Shown here: positions 44,002-51,954 of the stretch, in pieces | Position numbering within the stretch: the first letter of the stretch is position 1 | Layout: each line of letters begins with the position of its first letter | Assembly: GCA_013122435.1 (NCBI GenBank) | Contig: WYDT01000003.1 | Coordinates: forward strand, 1-64,000 | Length of the DNA stretch: 64,000 nucleotides | Reading direction: 5' to 3' | DNA from: Chloroflexi bacterium AL-N1 | GTDB lineage: Bacteria; Chloroflexota; Chloroflexia; Chloroflexales; Roseiflexaceae | Notes under the pieces: model-generated | Told to the model about the DNA's origin: nothing | Database searches by the model: none | Seen by the model: only the letters and a program-made list of their open reading frames with translations | Made by a program: the position numbers and the translations under genes

Positions 44002-45961
44002 TGGGTTTCTCCTCTTCTATGGTGGTGCAACTGGTGCGTGGATCGAAACACAGTCGATATTCAGCGCCAATGCGTGGTTCCAGGTTTTTGCGTGCCTGTT
44101 CGCGTAACTCTTCATCCGTCACAAATAGCACCAGTTGGTCAGCCAGGTCTGGCAGATGTTGCGTAATGCTATTGCGGTGTTGTGACGAGAGTCGTCCAAA
44201 CGGTGTATCCATCACCAGCGGTGCTTCCTCTTCGCTGATACGTGACATGGCCGTGATAAACGATAGACTCAACACTTGGCGCTCGCCAGCCGAGAGCTCT
44301 GGGCGTGCGGGCAAGCCATACCGATCGATTATTTCGAGATTGTACTCTGGACTTAGTCGAACATCCTCGAAGTGATCGCCTTTCCATGTCAGTTGTTTGA
44401 AAATCTCTTTGGTCTTGGCTTCGATGCGTAGACGCATATCGTCGGCAAAGGTCTGGTAAATGTGTTCAATCGCCTCCACCGAGTGCTGTGCCAGGCTCAG
44501 TTTTGTACTTAGCAGTCGCTCGCGCTTCTCTTTGGTACGGGCTTTCTCAATATCTTTACGTAGCTGGGCTAACTCTTTGGCTAACTTCCTGCCACGCTCG
44601 TCTATCGCGCCAATTTCGAGGTTGGCGCTGTCAATATCGGCGAGAAAGTCCTCTCGCTGTTTCTCCAAACGGCTGATCTCCTCGATTGGCGAACCCTGCA
44701 GTTGTCGTCTGATATCGCTCAGTTCCGCCTCTAATCGATTGATTGCATCTACCAATCCGGTACGATGCTGCATCATTGTATGAAGATCGGATCGTCGGCG
44801 TTCAACGCGTTCCCCAAATGGGCGTAGTGCGGCACTGGTATCCAGCACATCATTTTCGAGCGATCCTGGTAGCCCTTTTTTGATTAAGGCCAGCAAATGC
44901 TGATGTTCCGGACTGTCATCAGTAATTGCACGACCACAGATACAGCGCATCTGGGCAAGCAAGTCCTGGACAAACTGCTGGCGAATGTTGCTGGGGATTT
45001 CACCACGTTCGCGCTTCTCATCGAGGATACGCAGTGCCTCGTCAACCGCTGGTTGAGCAATAGCAAAATACCCACTCGTCGCCAGGTCACGGATTTGGCT
45101 GATTATGCTTTCTTGTTCGCTACGAAGCTGTCGCAACTCTTGCTCGATGGCATCTCGCTGTTCCTGTAACGCTCGGGCGTTCTGAGTTTCTCGTAGGTGC
45201 TGATCAATCTCAACAATCTTGGAGCGAGCAGACTCAATTTCCTTCAGCAGGTCACCTTTGCGGCTTGCATCACGCCGTTGTTCTTCTATAGCCTGCTCTT
45301 CACGCTCAATGAAGGTGCGTAGTTCACCACTAGAGACCTTCTTTAACTCGCGGCGATAATCCTGGGCCGCACTTTCCAAGTGACGGCGGGCACGGTCAAG
45401 GATCTCCAATTTGAGAACCAGATAGATCGCATCCTTGACTTCCTTGGCCGATTCAGGTTTGGCAAAGTTGTCGATTTTCTCACCGTCGAATAGAAAGTAG
45501 GTGCGTACATTTGAGGGCAAAATAGCATTAATCGTTCCAATGGGGTTGGGAATACTTTCTGCCTGGCCGTCGGGACGTGTCCGCATTAAGGTAAAGTAGT
45601 CACCATTATCCAGTAACAGGTTTCCATCTGTCTGTTTGCTCGCACGTAACACCCGTCGTGCGATGTATCGGTCACCACCATGAAAAAACGAAAGTTCCAC
45701 GGACGCCATTAGCCGATCATTGGGCGCTACACGACTCAGTGCCTCCTTACTCATCAACTCTCCGACATTGTCAACAATGGTGACATTATCAACACTCTTG
45801 CCATACAGACACCAGTTAATTGCCAGAAAGAGTGATGTTTTCCCGGCACCATTAACCCCATGAATCACGGTTACCCGGTGCTGCGTATCGCGAGCAAAGT
45901 TAATACGATGTCGTCCAAAATACTGGCGAAAATTTTCAACCACAATTCTATCTAACAGCAT
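43988..45961 (-). CDS. SMC/DndD-like ATPase of the restriction arm
   Basis: 657 residues. Walker A IHGVNGAGKTSLFLAINWCL near residue 35, long coiled coils (FIEREEQAIEEQRRDASRKG; EQRDAIEQELRQLRSEQESI), a CxC zinc-hook-like MRCICGRAI near residue 335, then the signature LSAGERQVLSLSFITAM and Walker B PLVMDTPFGRLSSQ. The order is like DndD and Rad50, making two such ATPases in this island. It probably works with the helicase to recognise or process unmodified DNA. It ends inside the next gene (14-bp overlap). Confidence 0.88.
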   Translation of the reverse strand: MLLDRIVVENFRQYFGRHRINFARDTQHRVTVIHGVNGAGKTSLFLAINWCLYGKSVDNVTIVDNVGELMSKEALSRVAPNDRLMASVELSFFHGGDRYIARRVLRASKQTDGNLLLDNGDYFTLMRTRPDGQAESIPNPIGTINAILPSNVRTYFLFDGEKIDNFAKPESAKEVKDAIYLVLKLEILDRARRHLESAAQDYRRELKKVSSGELRTFIEREEQAIEEQRRDASRKGDLLKEIESARSKIVEIDQHLRETQNARALQEQRDAIEQELRQLRSEQESIISQIRDLATSGYFAIAQPAVDEALRILDEKRERGEIPSNIRQQFVQDLLAQMRCICGRAITDDSPEHQHLLALIKKGLPGSLENDVLDTSAALRPFGERVERRRSDLHTMMQHRTGLVDAINRLEAELSDIRRQLQGSPIEEISRLEKQREDFLADIDSANLEIGAIDERGRKLAKELAQLRKDIEKARTKEKRERLLSTKLSLAQHSVEAIEHIYQTFADDMRLRIEAKTKEIFKQLTWKGDHFEDVRLSPEYNLEIIDRYGLPARPELSAGERQVLSLSFITAMSRISEEEAPLVMDTPFGRLSSQHRNSITQHLPDLADQLVLFVTDEELREQARKNLEPRIGAEYRLCFDPRTSCTTIEEEKPNERR

Positions 45962-45966
45962 GTCAG

Positions 45967-46167
45967 TTACTCCGCGGTCTCAGGACGCTCAGGTTTTCCT
46001 AACTCCTTGCTTGCTACCTTGGAAATAATCTCATCTATGGGATCTTTGAGTCGTGGACGATCATTCGAGATATATTCCTGTTCCAGCGTTAGTACTTCTG
46101 AGATAACTTTCTGGACAGCCGGATCATAGTCGGCAAACAATTGACGTAATCGTTCTCGGAGTAGCAT
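45967..46167 (-). CDS. Small helical protein between helicase and ATPase genes
   Basis: 66 residues, charged and helical: LRERLRQLFADYDPAVQKVI, then DPIDEIISKVASKELGKPER. Its ribosome site AGGAG overlaps the stop of the helicase gene, and it ends five bases before the ATPase gene, so it is translationally coupled on both sides. I do not recognise the family; a small subunit of the helicase-ATPase complex is an inference from position. Confidence 0.75.
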   Translation of the reverse strand: MLLRERLRQLFADYDPAVQKVISEVLTLEQEYISNDRPRLKDPIDEIISKVASKELGKPERPETAE

Positions 46168-46176
46168 AAAAGTCTC

Positions 46177-48237
46177 CTAAAAATCCATTAACCCATAGCG
46201 TTTTGCGATATCCCACACGACATCCAGTGCCTGATGTTTGTTTAGCGCTGGGTTCGCAAATTCCTTGAACCGCTCCAACTCACGGCGAACAATATTGCGC
46301 TCAACCTCGAAGGTTTGCGAGGAAGGTGCGGCACTCCAGATCGTTGGTGGTACGGCAATTAAGTCGTGAATACTCGAAAACCGCTTGCCCGGTGCTTGGC
46401 GCAAAATCCGACCACGTCGCTGAATAAATTCACGTGGGTTACTGCTGCTTGCCAAGAAAAAAGCAGTGCGCGTACTAGGCACATCGACACCTTCATCCAA
46501 ACACTTCATTGCGACCAATCCTTGTAAATCGCCGCTGGCAAAACTGGTGAGTAATTGCTGCCGCTCGTGCGGATCTTCTTCTGCTGTGAATCTGTGGACC
46601 AATAGTCCCTTCTCCCATCCCAGCAAACGCAAGACTTCGTCAATCTGTCCTGGTGCACAGTAGAACAGCGTATGTTCGATGTGGCCCTGTGCATCTACCA
46701 GATCAGATAGCGCCACTAATTTGTTTTTAGCCTTGTTCAACAACTCAGTCCGCCGAATCAGTAGCATCTTGAGCGCCTGTTGCCCTGCATCATCCTCTCG
46801 GTGAATCAATCGGGCGATTTTGGCTGATAATGCTTCATAACCTTCTAACTCTTCATCCGTAAGTGGCACGAGATGAGGATGATAGTAGTAGGGAGTCAGA
46901 CTGGTGCCAATAGCCTGTTCCAATGAGAACGTAAAGATGGTCTCACCAAAGTAGTCTCGCAGCGCGACAGTGCCAGTATCGTCGAACCAGCGATCGGGTG
47001 TCGCTGAGAGTGCGAGACGGAAAGCAACATGTTCCGGGTAGTTCTGGCGGCTCCGCTCAGCACCCAAGTGATGCACCTCATCGGCAATTAGTAGCGTGGG
47101 GCCATTCAGACGTTTAACACTGTTCTGGAATTCTGGGCTACCGAAGGTCGTGTGGGTTACAATCACCGAAATGAAGTGCCGGTATCCCGCATTGAAGTCT
47201 ATAATCTTGCTGTTCAACTCGTCCAGCCAGCGTGTCTTGCTCTGATAGGCTAGCACCGACTCGTAGCCGAAGGCTGTTGCTTCCTCATTCCACTGATCAA
47301 CCAAGTGTTGATACGGTACGGCAATAATTACGGCCAGCCTACCTTCTTGCTTATAGAGTCGGGCTGATGCTGTCAGTGCCGTAATTGTCTTACCCGTGCC
47401 AGTCGCCATCTCAAGTATCCCTTGGCAGGCATGCTCAAACCACGCACGGATAGCTTCCTCTTGATAGTCTCGCACGTACAGATCGGTTGGGACATGGGGT
47501 TGGGCTTGTACCGTATAGAGCTCCCGCTGTTCTTCAACACGCCGTGGGGTGGGATATGGACGTTCTTCCGTCCTCAGCTTGAGGATGTGTTGCCGGGCTG
47601 CCTCGGGTAAGTCATAAACACGTACATTGGGATCTTCATCGCACCACAACCGCTCAAACCGTGTGCTGTCATGCTGCACCATATCAGCTTGATAGGGCTC
47701 CCAGGAGCGGAAAATCTTGAGCGACTCGTAGTTGCGTGTACCCTGGATACTATCGTTGTAGCTGCCCTCGAAACTCACTACATCACCAACATTGTCAGTG
47801 AAAATGCCAAACTTAGAATGAAATTCACCTGTTAGGTCATTTACTGGGACCGCTAGACGGAAATCAAGAATACGGTCAGCGACAAGCCAGGCCAGCGCCG
47901 AAAGGGTCTGCGATTCCAGATCATGTGTGAGCTTCGTGATAGTGCGTTCAAGGGTCTGGCGCAAAACCTCGTTGCGTCGTGCGTGATTGCCGCTGAGCAT
48001 CGCCTGCCAGTCCTCTAGCGATAGAATGGGACTGGTGATCCAGCGAGCATGGCCATTCTGTGCAGCAAATGCACTCATCCCGACCGCGTTCATACGAAGC
48101 CACCCTGAACTGAAAAAGCCAACCCCTCGGTCGTAGCGCGTCGCACAAGAGAGCAGAGGAGCAAAAAACTCCCGTGTAATATCATGGCGGGATGTGTCTA
48201 GGGTGGTTGGGAGATTGAGATGTCGAAATGTTTGCAT
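46177..48237 (-). CDS. DNA phosphorothioation system restriction enzyme: PLD-like nuclease plus DEAD-type helicase
   Basis: 686 residues. The first 210 residues hold a phospholipase-D-like site, EFHSKFGIFTDNVGD followed by EGSYND (HxK...GSxN). The helicase follows: Walker A EMATGTGKTITAL, DEVH in LLIADEVHHLGA, motif III LALSATPDRWFD and motif VI EFIQRRGRILRQ. This build matches the family known as dnd_restrict_1. It may cleave DNA that lacks phosphorothioate. It heads the reverse operon (helicase, small protein, ATPase, associated protein 4, DUF262 nuclease). Confidence 0.88.
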   Translation of the reverse strand: MQTFRHLNLPTTLDTSRHDITREFFAPLLSCATRYDRGVGFFSSGWLRMNAVGMSAFAAQNGHARWITSPILSLEDWQAMLSGNHARRNEVLRQTLERTITKLTHDLESQTLSALAWLVADRILDFRLAVPVNDLTGEFHSKFGIFTDNVGDVVSFEGSYNDSIQGTRNYESLKIFRSWEPYQADMVQHDSTRFERLWCDEDPNVRVYDLPEAARQHILKLRTEERPYPTPRRVEEQRELYTVQAQPHVPTDLYVRDYQEEAIRAWFEHACQGILEMATGTGKTITALTASARLYKQEGRLAVIIAVPYQHLVDQWNEEATAFGYESVLAYQSKTRWLDELNSKIIDFNAGYRHFISVIVTHTTFGSPEFQNSVKRLNGPTLLIADEVHHLGAERSRQNYPEHVAFRLALSATPDRWFDDTGTVALRDYFGETIFTFSLEQAIGTSLTPYYYHPHLVPLTDEELEGYEALSAKIARLIHREDDAGQQALKMLLIRRTELLNKAKNKLVALSDLVDAQGHIEHTLFYCAPGQIDEVLRLLGWEKGLLVHRFTAEEDPHERQQLLTSFASGDLQGLVAMKCLDEGVDVPSTRTAFFLASSSNPREFIQRRGRILRQAPGKRFSSIHDLIAVPPTIWSAAPSSQTFEVERNIVRRELERFKEFANPALNKHQALDVVWDIAKRYGLMDF

Positions 48238-48614
48238 GCGCTACGCCACACGAATAGCTACGATTCAAACGAAAGACTTTGTGTAACGGAGACCTATTGT
48301 CAATAGCTCAAAAACGACTCATTCTCATCAGGGAGTCTCGATGTGTCTATACAACCATCGAGCGGGAACATGCAGCATGGCATTTCAGGACCAGAATGGT
48401 ATTTCTTACCAATATATGATAGGCTCACGTTTATGCATGGTGATGACGGTGAGTGAGCTTGTGTGTACCCTCATAAATGCAAAGTATAGCATACACCTGT
48501 AGTACCGTCGAGTCAGAATCTTGGTACCCCAAGACAAATATCAAGTCATTCGTGAGTATATACAGGTAAGGGACACTAGGTTGTTCTTCAGCATGAGCTC
48601 AGGGAATTTCGTAA

Positions 48615-48824
48615 ATTATCAAGCAACCCCTGGTAGGTGCTTCCATTCAACAGCTTCGGAAAGCCATCCAGACGAATGAAGCAGACACACTGGTAACCAC
48701 GGTACGGGAGTTATATCAGCAGCAGACGACGCGTGTTGACCAGCAGGCAGACGAATCGAAAGCTGTCCCGCGTATCAAGCGTGATGATCTCAAGCTAATT
48801 TGCTACGAGTATGTGTATAGATGA
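48615..48824 (+). pseudogene. Coding relic of an unrecognised protein (C-terminal end)
   Basis: An open frame without a start codon: IIKQPLVGASIQQLRKAIQT, NEADTLVTTVRELYQQQTTR, VDQQADESKAVPRIKRDDLK, LICYEYVYR and a TGA. The composition looks like real protein (helical, charged). A TAA closes the frame upstream. It may be the tail of a larger gene lost by deletion; I cannot name the family. Confidence 0.4.
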
Positions 48825-48909
48825 TCGTGCACTATGTAGTCTGTGTTGGTCGTGTGTGTGCCTGATTCGGTAGATATTGTAATGGTGTTCGACAGAAGGT
48901 GGGATAATA

Positions 48910-48967
48910 GTGAGCCCCGAGTCGCACTAACCGAAACGGATTTCAGTTAGTGCGACTCGGGGCTCAC
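48910..48967. repeat. Large hairpin unit 1
   Basis: A perfect 22-bp stem from GTGAGCCCCGAG outward to CACTAAC inward, then after one mismatch GAAA/TTTC around CGGA. It is preceded by TGTTCGACAGAAGGTGGGA and followed by a conserved tail (CTAGTTCTGTGTTAATGTAGT). Confidence 0.9.
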
Positions 48968-49149
48968 CTAGTTCTGTGTTAATGTAGTCGCTTATTCTCA
49001 GGACTTACCCCTCAAAATCGCCGGATAAGTGCTGAGGCATAGTGTTGCACAAAGAAGGATTGGTTCAGTATTGGCAGATCTTTGCCAAGCATTAGGACGC
49101 CTGATTCAAGTAGATGTTACGACAGTGTTCGATAGAATGTAGGATCTTA

Positions 49150-49207
49150 GTGAGCCCCAAGTGACACTAATCGATACCCCGAGCGATTAGTGTCACTTGA
49201 GGCGCAC
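49150..49207. repeat. Large hairpin unit 2
   Basis: A 24-bp stem with two mismatches near the base and a 10-base loop; the same total length (58) as unit 1. The outer part GTGAGCCCCAAGTG differs from unit 1 on both arms. It is preceded by TGTTCGATAGAATGTAGGA and followed by CTGGGTCTGTATTGATGTAGT. Confidence 0.9.
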
Positions 49208-49290
49208 CTGGGTCTGTATTGATGTAGTACAATACTCAACGTTTTACATTGCTGGATAAGTGTTTGACAGAAGGTAGGACTATTGGTGAT

Positions 49291-49332
49291 CGTCCGACAC
49301 TAATCGATTGGTGTATCGATTAGTGTCGGACG
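49291..49332. repeat. Large hairpin unit 3
   Basis: A perfect 18-bp stem CGTCCGACACTAATCGAT with a 6-base loop. It is preceded by TGTTTGACAGAAGGTAGGA and followed by GTTTTCCGTATCAGTGTAGTA. It shares the inner CACTAATCG with unit 2. Confidence 0.9.
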
Positions 49333-49490
49333 TTAATCAGTTTTCCGTATCAGTGTAGTAGGATGAGTTTATTCTTGTGTGCCAAGGATAAGCCAACACT
49401 CGACTGACGCTTTGGAATGACCTGATGTGTATTATGGCCGCAAGGCACAATGTATCTAGAATAAGGTTCATCAGGTAATCTTTGGTTATA

Positions 49491-49588
49491 CAACGCTTAT
49501 CCTCGCTAAGTGTTGTGAGCACACGCTGCAAACAACGCTTATCTTCGTTATAAGTGACGACCGCACACTCTGTGGTCGTCTTTTATTC
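49491..49588 (+). ncRNA. Possible small RNA ending in a Rho-independent terminator
   Basis: Two related hairpins, CAACGCTTA/TAAGTGTTG (49,491-49,516) and CGCTTAT/ATAAGTG (49,537-49,557), each with one G-T pair, are followed by the strong stem GACGACCGCA/TGTGGTCGTC (49,557-49,581) and TTTT. No gene precedes this terminator on the forward strand, so it must end a non-coding transcript, if it is transcribed at all. No good promoter was found. Confidence 0.4.
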
Positions 49589-49926
49589 GAACTAAGTGAC
49601 GACTAGACATGTTTATGATAGCGCTTGATTAGGGGCAGTGCTCCCCTAGATAGGGTTGATAGACCTTGCAGATGGCTGCACTAACCATTCTCTACGATCT
49701 GCTTTACTTAGGTCTTGACATCAATCAATCGCCCGTGCCTACTATGGTGGCAGTCTACCAATTCTGGGCCAGTGAGTCAATGGGTAGCTGTTATCGATAT
49801 ATACTTGCCCTCCACTCGTATCCAGTGTAGCGATAGCCCGATGCTCTGCTGGTGCTGGTGCATACCTTCGCTGCTAACCTGTCAAGCGAAAATGGGTGGC
49901 TCTCCACACTTGGCAATACGGCGAAT

Positions 49927-49946
49927 ATCCCTAGTGTACTAGGGAT
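49927..49946. repeat. Small palindrome
   Basis: ATCCCTAG and CTAGGGAT pair around TGTA. It lies alone in the gene-poor stretch; the role is unknown. Confidence 0.5.
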
Positions 49947-50074
49947 GCACGGCATATCAACCTGCTGTAATTATCAAGGCATAATTGTTGACACATGGTG
50001 GGTGCCTATTGATCTCCAGTGAATATGGTGCAAAGAGATTGCAGAACAGTTGTATATGTCATAGAAAGAGGTGT

Positions 50075-50106
50075 GAGGCTGCATTGATAATCATCAATGC
50101 AGCCTC
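50075..50106 (-). terminator. Strong hairpin downstream of mazF
   Basis: A perfect 14-bp stem (GAGGCTGCATTGAT) with the loop AATC, 88 bp past the mazF stop. No real T tract follows on the reverse strand (CACACCTCTTTC), so termination is likely but not certain. Confidence 0.5.
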
Positions 50107-50193
50107 AGAAGACAATTTAAATCTGCTCTAATTATGAAGATAGATTAAGAAAAGACAAATTCGCTTATTTGGAAAGATAATAGATAACTAAAG

Positions 50194-50556
50194 CTACTGA
50201 TACTCGATGACTGCGGCGATTGCAGCTACAATTTCTTCCATAAGAGTTGCGGAAATACTTCCTAATTTCTGAATGAATCTTTGATTGTCAATGCCTCTTA
50301 ATTGTAGAACATCTACTGAAGAATTTTTAGAAAGACCGTTAGAATGATCTGATAAAATTTGTACATGCCAGAAACTCTGAGCGTATTTATCTTTCCACTC
50401 AGTGATAGGAGCAACAAGCTTTATAGGTAGCTTGTTGATTGCATCAGAACTTATAATAACGGCAGGGCGTTTTTTTTTAATTTCTGCTCCAAGTGTTGGA
50501 TCAAAATTAACTAGCCAAATCTCACCTCGCCTGAGATTGGAGTTGCTAATAGTCAA
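50194..50556 (-). CDS. mazF: MazF/PemK-type endoribonuclease toxin
   Basis: 120 residues of the PemK/MazF family: LRRGEIWLVNFDPTLGAEIK, KKRPAVIISSDAINKLPIKL, VAPITEW, and a C-terminal LGSISATLMEEIVAAIAAVI. These toxins cleave mRNA at short motifs. Its start lies inside the end of the XRE-ImmA/IrrE gene (11-bp overlap), so both are made together. That large protein takes the place where a small MazE antitoxin is usually found. Confidence 0.9.
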   Translation of the reverse strand: MTISNSNLRRGEIWLVNFDPTLGAEIKKKRPAVIISSDAINKLPIKLVAPITEWKDKYAQSFWHVQILSDHSNGLSKNSSVDVLQLRGIDNQRFIQKLGSISATLMEEIVAAIAAVIEYQ

Positions 50557-51727
50557 CTATGTCGCCTCCCTGCCACAATTCCCGTTCTGAATTGTCTTGG
50601 TATTCATCAACCATATTATTAGCTTGTTCTTCTAACAGACGACGCCTCTCCTCAAGAGGTAATTGAAGAAAGGCTCGTTTTTGCGAAAGCGAAGAAGGAA
50701 AAGGAATTTGTGATTCTCTTGTTTTATTCATCATGCTTGCACCCTCTTCCTGGCTAATTAAGTCTTCAGAAACCGCTTTTAGTATATTACGTCTAAACCA
50801 CTCAGGTTGTTCAGGCAACAATTCTGCGGGCTCTTCTTTTCTCCATCCGAGACGATTAATCTTTCTACACCATTGTTGGTAATATGTATCTGTAATAATA
50901 CTCAAATCACGCAATCTGTATAAGAGGGCTTGTATGCTCATTCCGAAGTGTCGTTTGAGTAAAATTAATTCCTCATCTTGGAAAGAGGTACGTTTAATTC
51001 CTACCTCTCGGCGAATCGTTTCTTCTGGGGCAAGTAATGCAGCTCCAAAGCGAAATGCAGCTTTTTCCTCGTCTAAGTTTTGTGAAACATCTAACACAAG
51101 ATGTCCTAGCTCATGGGTAAGATTAAGTCTTTGCCTTTCACCTGATATTCCTTGGCGAGTAGCAACTATTGCTGCTAGTATTTGTTGCCCATCGTCATGT
51201 GCTACAGCAGCAATACCATCAAAATCTTCTTTGGCTTCAACTTGCAATACATACACGTGATGATCTTCAAGAACAGTTACTACATTTGAAATCGGTTCTG
51301 ATCCTAAATCCCATCTTTTACGTATCGCTTCAGCAGCCTCTTCTACGTCTTCAAGGGATTCAACATACAACTTTCTAATTGGGACATCTTGCGCTCTCAA
51401 CTGTCCTGTTACCTGTTGTAATCGAATACGCTTTTGAATGGCTTCACTGACCAGACTTTGGATTTGTTCTTGCTCACTCTTGAGTAGCTTAGACTTTTTA
51501 CGATAAGCAATGAATTGTAATTGGCAATTTGGTTCGCGCCAGAGATCTGCTGTCTTCACACCAAGAACAGAAGCTAGTCTATTTAATACTACAGGAGTTG
51601 GACGAGCTTTTCCTTTTTCATATTTTGAGAGGGCTTGTTTAGTAACAATACCACCCATTTGACTTGCTAGAGCCTCCAGAGACAAGCCATGAGCTAAGCG
51701 TAATTGTTTAAGTTGTTGGCTTATCAT
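50546..51727 (-). CDS. XRE helix-turn-helix protein with ImmA/IrrE-type metallopeptidase
   Basis: 393 residues. HTH at the N-terminus: LKQLRLAHGLSLEALASQMG, TKQALSKYEKGKARPTPVVL. The central domain has the zinc motif NLTHELGHLVLD and AFRFGAALLAPEETIRREVG, as in ImmA/IrrE repressor-cleaving peptidases (COG2856-like). A C-terminal extension (LLEEQANNMVDEYQDNSERE) could contact MazF. It starts at the ATG at 51727; an upstream frame is not needed because the promoter lies there. It may be an antitoxin and autoregulator. Confidence 0.88.
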   Translation of the reverse strand: MISQQLKQLRLAHGLSLEALASQMGGIVTKQALSKYEKGKARPTPVVLNRLASVLGVKTADLWREPNCQLQFIAYRKKSKLLKSEQEQIQSLVSEAIQKRIRLQQVTGQLRAQDVPIRKLYVESLEDVEEAAEAIRKRWDLGSEPISNVVTVLEDHHVYVLQVEAKEDFDGIAAVAHDDGQQILAAIVATRQGISGERQRLNLTHELGHLVLDVSQNLDEEKAAFRFGAALLAPEETIRREVGIKRTSFQDEELILLKRHFGMSIQALLYRLRDLSIITDTYYQQWCRKINRLGWRKEEPAELLPEQPEWFRRNILKAVSEDLISQEEGASMMNKTRESQIPFPSSLSQKRAFLQLPLEERRRLLEEQANNMVDEYQDNSERELWQGGDIVDY

Positions 51728-51769
51728 AGGTATCAAACCTTTCTCAAAATTTAAAGCATCTAGTTGACA

Positions 51770-51798
51770 ATTATAGTATTTATCTGCTTTTTTGTCAA
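51770..51798 (-). promoter_or_regulatory. Consensus promoter of the XRE-ImmA/IrrE-mazF operon
   Basis: On the reverse strand a perfect TTGACA (51,798-51,793), a 17-bp spacer and a perfect TATAAT (51,775-51,770). A second inverted TTGACAA lies just downstream, so TTGTCAA and TTGACAA flank the core and may form an operator. Confidence 0.8.
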
Positions 51799-51854
51799 CC
51801 TGTGATGTAGCGATATATAAGCTCACATTTGACAGATCTCCGTATATAATAAGT

Positions 51855-51882
51855 GAACCTGTAGTATGTATACTACAGGTTC
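51855..51882. promoter_or_regulatory. Palindromic operator 1 upstream of the AbiEi-like gene
   Basis: A 28-bp palindrome with 13-bp perfect arms GAACCTGTAGTAT and two unpaired central bases. It ends 20 bp before the second palindrome. Confidence 0.65.
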
Positions 51883-51902
51883 ATATAATAATAGAATGTA
51901 TC

Positions 51903-51932
51903 AATGTCACTAGTATATATACTAGTGACATT
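51903..51932. promoter_or_regulatory. Palindromic operator 2 upstream of the AbiEi-like gene
   Basis: A perfect 30-bp palindrome with half-site AATGTCACTAGTATA, 22 bp before the AbiEi-like start. Two tandem inverted repeats at this place fit the autoregulation known for AbiEi antitoxins, which bind two inverted repeats cooperatively. Confidence 0.65.
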
Positions 51933-51954
51933 GGCATAAAAAAGTAGTACCAAA

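Larger units (their letters stand above)
48238..50193. other. 2-kb stretch without intact genes but rich in hairpins
   Basis: No convincing complete gene on either strand. It holds a coding relic (48,615-48,824), three large palindromic units (48,885-49,345), a possible small RNA with terminator (49,491-49,588), and simple hairpins at 49,927 and 50,075. The promoter of the restriction operon should lie in the first few hundred bases, but no clear pair was seen. Confidence 0.7.

Noticed and set aside
48885..49345. CRISPR array
   Set aside because: The three repeated units differ in their stems, are irregularly spaced and have no constant short repeat or cas genes.
49715..49942. 75-codon forward frame in the gene-poor stretch
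   Set aside because: No ribosome site, no recognisable motif, and a palindrome at its end; not supported as coding.
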